A DNA stretch of 64,000 bases from a bacterium (GTDB lineage: Bacteria; Oederibacteriota; CAKKQC01): contig CAKKQC010000019.1 of NCBI GenBank assembly GCA_919901855.1, forward strand, positions 1 through 64,000. Direction: 5' to 3'. This document shows positions 34,090 to 40,009 of the stretch, one piece after another. Under the pieces are notes generated by a model. The model did not search any database. It saw nothing but the letters and a program-made list of their open reading frames with translations, and had not been told where the DNA came from. Each line of letters starts with the position of its first letter. Position 1 is the stretch's first letter. A program made the position numbers and the translations under genes.

Positions 34090-34980
34090 TTACTTCCCCC
34101 CCGGCAGCGGCGGAGCGGAGGGAACCGGCGGCGCTCCCGGAAGCGGCGGAGCAGCACGACCCGGCACCGGCGGCGCCGGCGGCGCGGACGCCGACGGAAC
34201 CGCAGGCAAGGCGGATGGAGCCGCAGGGATCGCGGGGGTTCCGGCTTCCGCCGTAACCCCTCCCGCAGGAGCCGCCTTCTCGCCCACGCCCTCGAGGATG
34301 ACGATGTCGATCCGGCGGTTGCGGGTGCGGGAAGCTGCCCCAGTGTTGGGCACGACGGGGTGAAACTCGGCGTACCCTGCCGCGGAGAGCGAGGCCGGCG
34401 GCACCCGACCCTTCTCGATCAGGTACCTGACCACCTGGGTCGCGCGCTCGCTCGAAAGCTCCCAGTTGCTCACGTACCGGCCACCCCCGCGCATGCGGAG
34501 GTCGTCCGTGTGACCCTCGACCGCGACCGGACGCCCGGCGTCGCGCAGGGGCCCCGCCAGGGCGTCCAGGATCGACTTCATCTCGGGCTTGAGCTCCGTA
34601 CTCGCCGGATCGAACAACACGTTGTCCGTCATGAGGCGCACGACGATCCCCCGCTCGTTGCGGAACACTTTCGCCACCTCACGACCGCCCCCGGCGCCCT
34701 CGACGGCCGCCGCGAGCCTCGGAACGAGATCCGGAATGAGCTGGTCCCCGCTGCCCTGCAGGAACGTCGGGCCCTGCGTGAGCACGCCGCCAAACGCGGC
34801 GCGCAGGAGCTGGGCCAGCTCCTTGAACTTCGCGGCGTCGATCTTGCTCATCGAGTAGAGCATGATGAACAGGATCAGGAGCAGGGTGACGAGGTCGGAG
34901 TAGGTCAGCAACCATCGCATCCCGCCGGCCGCATCGTGGCCGCCGCCCCCTCCATGATCGCCGCCCTTCTTCCTCGCCAT
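34090..34980 (-). CDS. motB: MotB, stator subunit
   Basis: 296 aa. A cytoplasmic Gly-rich front, one membrane helix with the ion-carrying aspartate D29 (WLLTYSDLVTLLLILFIMLY), a linker, and an OmpA-like peptidoglycan-binding domain (LFDPASTELKPEMKSILDAL; AVEGHTDD; NWELSSERATQVVRYL). The C-terminal about 70 residues are an unusual Pro/Ala-rich tail. Ion specificity (H+ or Na+) cannot be told from sequence. Confidence 0.94.
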   Translation of the reverse strand: MARKKGGDHGGGGGHDAAGGMRWLLTYSDLVTLLLILFIMLYSMSKIDAAKFKELAQLLRAAFGGVLTQGPTFLQGSGDQLIPDLVPRLAAAVEGAGGGREVAKVFRNERGIVVRLMTDNVLFDPASTELKPEMKSILDALAGPLRDAGRPVAVEGHTDDLRMRGGGRYVSNWELSSERATQVVRYLIEKGRVPPASLSAAGYAEFHPVVPNTGAASRTRNRRIDIVILEGVGEKAAPAGGVTAEAGTPAIPAAPSALPAVPSASAPPAPPVPGRAAPPLPGAPPVPSAPPLPGGK

Positions 34981-34991
34981 GACGATTCAAC

Positions 34992-35828
34992 CTACTTCTT
35001 CGCCGCAGCGGCGGGAGCGGCAGGAGCCGCTTCCTTCTCGTCGCGTCCACCGCCGGCGATGGCCACCGCCCGCAGCTTGGGCGGCAGGAACGCCTTGAGC
35101 TTCTCTTCCACGATGCGCGGGTTGTCTCCCGCGGAGATCGAACAGACCCCCTCGATCATCATCTCGCGGAGGAGGATCTCCTCCTCGCTCCGGACCTTGA
35201 GCTTGCCCGCCAGGGGCAGCCAGACCAGGTTCGCCGTCCCGATGCCCAGCAGGGTCGCGCCGAACGCGGTCGAGATACCCTTGACCATCGCCGCCGGGTC
35301 GTCGAGCCCGCGGGCGAGCAGGTCGATGAGTCCCATGACGGTGCCGACGATGCCCAGCGTCGGAGAGTAGCCGCCCATCGCGGTGAAGATGTCGCCCCCC
35401 TGCTTGTGCCGCGACTGCAGGAAGCTGAGGTCCGTCTCCATGATGTGGCGGACCAGCTCGATGTCGGTTCCGTCGACCACGAGCTGCATGCCCTTCTGGA
35501 GGAACTTGTCCTCGAGCTGGTTGACGTCCTCTTCCAGGCCCAGCAGACCCTCGCGACGGGCCTTGCTCGCGAAGTTGACCAGCGTGCCGATCGTGCCCGT
35601 ATAGTCGACCTCGCCGCGGCTGAAGAACGCGTTGCGCATCACGCTGGTGAACCCGTTGATGAAGACCGGCATCGGGAACGAGAACATCGTGGCGCCGATC
35701 GTGCCGCCGAAGATGATGAACATGGCGTCCAGATGGAAGAACGCCCTGACGTCGCCGCCCACGAGCAGCACGGCGATGAGCAGGGATCCGAACGAGATGG
35801 CCAGACCGCCGATCGATGCGATATCCAT
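34992..35828 (-). CDS. motA: MotA, stator subunit
   Basis: 278 aa, four membrane helices. The cytoplasmic loop carries the charged FliG-contacting segment, and the helix-3/4 region reads GGYSPTLGIVGTVMGLIDLL and ISTAFGATLLGIGTANLVWL, hallmarks of MotA/PomA. Ala/Lys-rich C-terminus. Directly upstream of motB. Confidence 0.95.
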   Translation of the reverse strand: MDIASIGGLAISFGSLLIAVLLVGGDVRAFFHLDAMFIIFGGTIGATMFSFPMPVFINGFTSVMRNAFFSRGEVDYTGTIGTLVNFASKARREGLLGLEEDVNQLEDKFLQKGMQLVVDGTDIELVRHIMETDLSFLQSRHKQGGDIFTAMGGYSPTLGIVGTVMGLIDLLARGLDDPAAMVKGISTAFGATLLGIGTANLVWLPLAGKLKVRSEEEILLREMMIEGVCSISAGDNPRIVEEKLKAFLPPKLRAVAIAGGGRDEKEAAPAAPAAAAKK

Positions 35829-35855
35829 GTCTGCCTTACGTCCTCCCTCGAGTCG

Positions 35856-36065
35856 TCATGAGGCGTTCGCCGCCGTCTTGATCAGTGGTAGCGCGCGCCT
35901 CCGGTACTCCAGGGCGCGCCGGATGACCTCGTCCACTGACTCCCGAATCACGAGCTTCTTGCCGGTGGTCGTGGAGATGATCGTCTCCGGCGTGGCTTCC
36001 ACGAACTCGACGAGATCGGCATTCACCACCACTTCCCGATTGTCCAGCCGGGTCACCTTGATCAC
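35856..36065 (-). CDS. flbD: FlbD-type small flagellar protein
   Basis: 69 aa from a GTG at 36065, chosen because GGAG lies 8 bases upstream and the family starts at (M)IKVTRL; an in-frame ATG at 36104 would add 13 unlike residues. Conserved VIKVTRLDNREVVVNADLVE and TTGKKLVIRESVDEVI. FlbD/SwrD proteins sit before motA in many flagellar operons; in Bacillus SwrD raises motor power. This is not the Caulobacter regulator of the same name. Confidence 0.88.
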   Translation of the reverse strand: MIKVTRLDNREVVVNADLVEFVEATPETIISTTTGKKLVIRESVDEVIRRALEYRRRALPLIKTAANAS

Positions 36066-36171
36066 CGGAGTGTCTCCACATTCTACATTCAACCACAGCT
36101 TCATCTATTTCTCAACCCCTGTGCAATCCGTTGTCAGACCCTTGATAGAACCCCCGCCCCGGACAGACGGA

Positions 36172-36201
36172 GCCCGGGGCGCCGTATGAGGCGCCCCGGG
36201 C
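36172..36201 (-). terminator. Strong GC hairpin between flgE and flbD
   Basis: GCCCGGGGCGCC (36172-36183) pairs over 12 bases with GGCGCCCCGGGC (36190-36201) around a 6-base loop, 20 bases after the flgE stop. No T-run follows on the minus strand (TCCGTCTGTCC), so it may be a partial terminator, pause or mRNA-stabilising stem rather than a strict intrinsic terminator. Confidence 0.5.
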
Positions 36202-36220
36202 CCGTCATTGGTCACCCGCC

Positions 36221-38842
36221 TTAGCGAGCCAGGTTAACCAGCGTGTCCAGAATCCGGTCGGAGGTGGTCACGAGCCGCGCGTTCACCTCGAAGCCCCGCT
36301 GAGCCACGATCATGTTCGTGAGCTCCTCGGAAAGGTCCACGTTGCTCTGCTCCAGCACTCCGCTGATCACCGCGCCGCGGCCCTGCGACAGGGCTTCACC
36401 CTTGACGGCCGACCCCGAGTTCGAGGTCTCCGTCCAATGGGTGTCACCCGCCTTGGCCAGGCCGGCCGGGTTGGTGAAGTTCGCCACGGCGATCCGGGCC
36501 AGCTCCTGGTAAATGGTGCTGCCGTCCGTCGTATTGAACGTCCCGATCACCGTCCCGTCGGTCGTCACGCTGACGCCAGAGAGGGTTCCCTCCCCGTAGC
36601 CGTCCTGCGACTCCATACGGGCCGCGAACTTGGGGGTGTAGATCGTGTGCTCCGCATTCCAAGTACCCGTCGCGTCCTGGGTCAGCCCGTCGCGCAGTCC
36701 GTATGTAGTCCGGACCACCCGCGGATCCCAGGGCATCTCGAGGTCGGAGGCGCGGTCGCCGAAGGCGGCACCCGATCCACCCGGAACGGTGATATCCGTG
36801 CCGTCGAAGTTCGAGCCGTCGAGGTGCGCTCCGTCCATGACCCCGTCGCCCGTTCCGACAGGAGTCGAGTAGGCCGTAAGCGAAACCAGATGCGCCTCCT
36901 CGTACTCCGTGTTCGTCCCGGTCGCTGGCCCGTCGGGAGGCACGGGAGCGTTCAACTGGCCCTGCGTGGTCGGAAGTCCGCCGGTCGCCCAGTTAGCCGA
37001 AACCATGCTGGCGGCATCGTCGGCCCGGTCGAAGTCGGCCTGCGTGATCACGCTCACCGTCCCCCAATCGATATTGAAGGACTGCACGTACCACTGCTGG
37101 ACTGAGTTGATCGTGTTCCCGACCCCGCTCCCCGCCAGAAGCGTGGGTGACGCCTGGGTCGAAGACTGCATCCCGGCAACGTCCAGATTCACCAGCCGGC
37201 CCGGGGTGTCGAACGCCGGCGGAACCGGCGACCCCGCGGGAACGTTCTGGTACACGAGGACGATCGAGTTCTTGTTCAGCTCGAATGCGTCCCGGGCCGG
37301 CGTTGTCGCCGGCGCCACGGTACCAACCACGCCCGTTATTGAACCGCTGTCGCCGGTTCCCGCACCGGGGATCGCCCCGATATTCGGCTCGTTCATCCAG
37401 AGCATGACGGGCACGCCCGGGTTGTCGAACGGCACATTGTCAATGGCACCGTCCAGAAGCGGCAGCCCCGCCACGGTGTCGACGCTGTCCTGGCTGAACG
37501 GCGCGACCGACGCGGACGCATCCCCCCTGAAGTCTCCTGCCGCAACCGTCGCACCCTCGAACCCGATCGTCGTCGAGTTGTGCGGATCCAGGTCGGCGAT
37601 GTCCGCCCAGAGGTCGTTGTTGAACGCCGCGGTGTTGATCGGATTCTGCACCAGGAGCGGATCGTTCACCGTATCGTTCGGGCCCTCGGGCAGGTTCACG
37701 AACCCGGCGGTCGGCGGCATCATCGCCGTCGTCGGCAGGTCGTTCCCCCCCGGAATGTTCGGGTCGTTCGCGGCAAGCTGGTCGTACCGGGTGCCGAAGT
37801 GCTCGGCGTTCCGGTCCGCGTACGTAACCCAGTCCAGCGACCCGTTCGTGTTGAAGTGGATGAGCCCGCTGGAAGACGCCCGCACGAACGCCCCCGTGAT
37901 CGGGTCCGTGTAGGTCGAGTTGTCCAGCGCGAGGTGCACGGTCGTGTCGGCTTGGTCCGTGTCAACCGTCCACGCCCACGTGTTGTTGTCGTAGTTCTCG
38001 CCCAACGCCGCCTCCGGAATCTGGGTCCCGCTGAGGTTCGTCAGCGTCGCCGTCATCTGGTGCGCGTTGCCAAGCGAGTCGTACACGGTGAACGCCATCT
38101 GCGTCTGCCCCACCGTGTACTGGTGTGCTCCCTCTGTCGGAGCCGTCGGCACCGGCCCGGGGGGGTTGGGTGTCCCCGGCGTGTAGTCGTACGCCGTGAG
38201 CTGCGTGGTTCCGTCCACGCCGGCCGAGTTGATCAGGTTCGCCGCGTTCGCCCCCGCGTCCAGGTTGCCCACGAGGTTGACCTGCGTCGTCTCGTGCGCC
38301 TGAAGCGTGGACCCCGACGGGATCCTGATGTTCCCGATCTCGGTCGTCTTCGTGGAATCGACCTGGAGAATCCCGAGGGTATCGACCACTCCAATGGTCG
38401 AGGTCGGCAAGCTTGCCGACCACCCCTGGACGATGCCCCCGCTCGGATCGACGAGGTTCCCGTTGCCGTCGAACCGGAAGTTGCCCGCCCGTGTGTAGAG
38501 GGTGGACGTCCCGGTCTTCGTGATGAAGAACCCGTCTCCGTTGATTGCCATGTCCGTGGCGATCCCCGTCGTCTGCAGGGTTCCCTGAGTGAACCTTGTA
38601 TCGACTGATGCCACGGCCACTCCCGTGCCCGACTGGACGGGGTTCATACCCCCCACGTTCGTCGAGCCGTTGTAGCCGCTTGCGCCCGCAATCGTCTGGG
38701 AGAGCAAGTCCCTGAACATGACACGCCCGGACTTGAATCCGATCGTGTTCACGTTCGCAACGTTGTTGGAAATGACATCCAACATCGTCTGGTGGTTGCG
38801 CATCCCAGTGATCGCGGTGAACAGACTGCTCACCAGCGCCAT
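36221..38842 (-). CDS. flgE: FlgE, flagellar hook protein (very long)
   Basis: 873 aa, about twice the usual 400-450. N-terminal rod-hook signature SLFTAITGMRNHQTMLDVIS and NNVANVNTIGFK; C-terminal D0 helix NVDLSEELTNMIVAQRGFEV and LVTTSDRILDTLVNLAR. The extra length lies in the central surface-exposed D2/D3-type region, rich in Gly, Thr, Asn and Pro. Hook monomers polymerise outside the cell, with length set by FliK. A strong AAGGAGGT lies before the ATG. The last flagellar gene before the 36.17-kb hairpin. Confidence 0.93.
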   Translation of the reverse strand: MALVSSLFTAITGMRNHQTMLDVISNNVANVNTIGFKSGRVMFRDLLSQTIAGASGYNGSTNVGGMNPVQSGTGVAVASVDTRFTQGTLQTTGIATDMAINGDGFFITKTGTSTLYTRAGNFRFDGNGNLVDPSGGIVQGWSASLPTSTIGVVDTLGILQVDSTKTTEIGNIRIPSGSTLQAHETTQVNLVGNLDAGANAANLINSAGVDGTTQLTAYDYTPGTPNPPGPVPTAPTEGAHQYTVGQTQMAFTVYDSLGNAHQMTATLTNLSGTQIPEAALGENYDNNTWAWTVDTDQADTTVHLALDNSTYTDPITGAFVRASSSGLIHFNTNGSLDWVTYADRNAEHFGTRYDQLAANDPNIPGGNDLPTTAMMPPTAGFVNLPEGPNDTVNDPLLVQNPINTAAFNNDLWADIADLDPHNSTTIGFEGATVAAGDFRGDASASVAPFSQDSVDTVAGLPLLDGAIDNVPFDNPGVPVMLWMNEPNIGAIPGAGTGDSGSITGVVGTVAPATTPARDAFELNKNSIVLVYQNVPAGSPVPPAFDTPGRLVNLDVAGMQSSTQASPTLLAGSGVGNTINSVQQWYVQSFNIDWGTVSVITQADFDRADDAASMVSANWATGGLPTTQGQLNAPVPPDGPATGTNTEYEEAHLVSLTAYSTPVGTGDGVMDGAHLDGSNFDGTDITVPGGSGAAFGDRASDLEMPWDPRVVRTTYGLRDGLTQDATGTWNAEHTIYTPKFAARMESQDGYGEGTLSGVSVTTDGTVIGTFNTTDGSTIYQELARIAVANFTNPAGLAKAGDTHWTETSNSGSAVKGEALSQGRGAVISGVLEQSNVDLSEELTNMIVAQRGFEVNARLVTTSDRILDTLVNLAR

Positions 38843-38888
38843 GGTTGACCTCCTTGATTAGCTTCCGCCTGGTACCTGGCGAAAGGTT

Positions 38889-38919
38889 CAAGGCCCCCCC
38901 GAAACGGGGTCCGGCCTTG
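38889..38919 (-). promoter_or_regulatory. Hairpin in the flgE leader
   Basis: CAAGGCC (38889-38895) pairs with GGCCTTG (38913-38919), enclosing an inner CCCCG-AAA-CGGGG stem (38897-38909). It lies 47 bases before the flgE start in the 178-base gap 38843-39020. It could end the upstream transcript or tune flgE translation; no T-run is present. Confidence 0.4.
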
Positions 38920-39020
38920 TGAAACTCCCACGGCCTCACCGAGGAATGCCTGCCGGCAGCCGAACTTCACTTCCTGGCAGCGGTGACCCCAGTGCGATCC
39001 GTGTATACCTACAATACCGT

Positions 39021-39422
39021 TCATAGAATCACCGCACTGTCGATGTTGGTGAACACGTTTTCCTTCATGTGAGCCGGATCCACCACCGTGATGACCGTGC
39101 GGTTCCTGATACTGACTACGAACGCGGCCTTGTTGCTGAGCAACAGGGATTCCTGCGAGCCCTTGGCGGCCGCCCGGCGGACGCCGTCGTCGATCTGGGC
39201 CATGTCGCCCGGCGTCAGATTGATCGAACGCATCCGGAGACGGTCCTGCGCGTGTGCCGAGAACTTGACGCCCTCGGCCGTCGTCAGGAGCTGCTGCTGG
39301 AGGATCTCGGCGAACGACGGGGCGCCGGGGACCGCGGCCTGCGGCCGCGTCCCGCGAGCCACTCCCGGTTGCCCCGGTCCCTGGACCGGAGGCAGACCCG
39401 CCGGATTCAGTGGTTCAACCAT
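39021..39422 (-). CDS. Flagellar operon protein, TIGR02530 type
   Basis: 133 aa from the ATG at 39422, one base after the flgD stop. A Pro-rich front is followed by the conserved block VKFSAHAQDRLRMRSINLTP, GDMAQIDDGVRRAAAKGSQE, AFVVSIRNRTVITVVD and FTNIDSAVIL, which defines this family found between flgD and flgE in Firmicutes and other phyla. Its role is not established; its position suggests hook assembly. Confidence 0.85.
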   Translation of the reverse strand: MVEPLNPAGLPPVQGPGQPGVARGTRPQAAVPGAPSFAEILQQQLLTTAEGVKFSAHAQDRLRMRSINLTPGDMAQIDDGVRRAAAKGSQESLLLSNKAAFVVSIRNRTVITVVDPAHMKENVFTNIDSAVIL

Positions 39423-39423
39423 G

Positions 39424-39993
39424 TCAGATACTGACCTCCAGGATGTCCCACATGCCAATCTTGGAGCCGTCTTCCAGGGTCAAGACCGGGTTGGCGCCCG
39501 TCGAGACCGACGCGACCTGGTGCGACACGATAGTGCCATCGGCCGCCGCGAATCTGACGCGCCGCCCGAGCATCGAGATCGAGTCGATCGTGCTGTAAGT
39601 ATTCGCATCCGTAACCCGCTGAACGTCCTTTAGCGCGACAAGAGAGCCGTCCTCCAGCGTCAACACCGGATCCTGACCGGTCGAGACGCCCGTAACCCGC
39701 CCCGTGATCAGCGAGCCGTCGGTGGCGGTCGCGGACACGACCTTCCCCACCATCGAGATCGACTGCATGCCGGTAAACGCCTCCGACATCTGGAGCGACT
39801 GCTCGAGCTGCGAGAACTGGGCCATCTGCGCGATCATCTCCGTGTTGTCCATCGGGTTGAGGGGATCCTGGTACTTCATCTGCGCCACCAGCATCGCCAG
39901 GAAGTCGCTCTTCCCGAGTCTTCCGTTGGCTTCCGTCGTCACCTTCCCGGTCGACTGCGCGTACAGCCCGACCGGATCGACTGTCAATGACAT
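39424..39993 (-). CDS. flgD: FlgD, hook cap/scaffold protein
   Basis: 189 aa from the ATG at 39993, with AAGGAG 8-9 bases upstream. N-terminal FlgD motif LGKSDFLAMLVAQMKYQDPL and DNTEMIAQMAQFSQLEQ. The C-terminal part has two near-identical modules (VVSATATDGSLITGRVTGVS ... PVLTLEDGS and VRFAAADGTIVSHQVASVS ... PVLTLEDGS), so it looks like an internal duplication of a small beta unit rather than the usual FlgD Ig/tudor pair. Caps the growing hook. Confidence 0.92.
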   Translation of the reverse strand: MSLTVDPVGLYAQSTGKVTTEANGRLGKSDFLAMLVAQMKYQDPLNPMDNTEMIAQMAQFSQLEQSLQMSEAFTGMQSISMVGKVVSATATDGSLITGRVTGVSTGQDPVLTLEDGSLVALKDVQRVTDANTYSTIDSISMLGRRVRFAAADGTIVSHQVASVSTGANPVLTLEDGSKIGMWDILEVSI

Positions 39994-40009
39994 TGTCCCT
40001 GCTCCTTTC

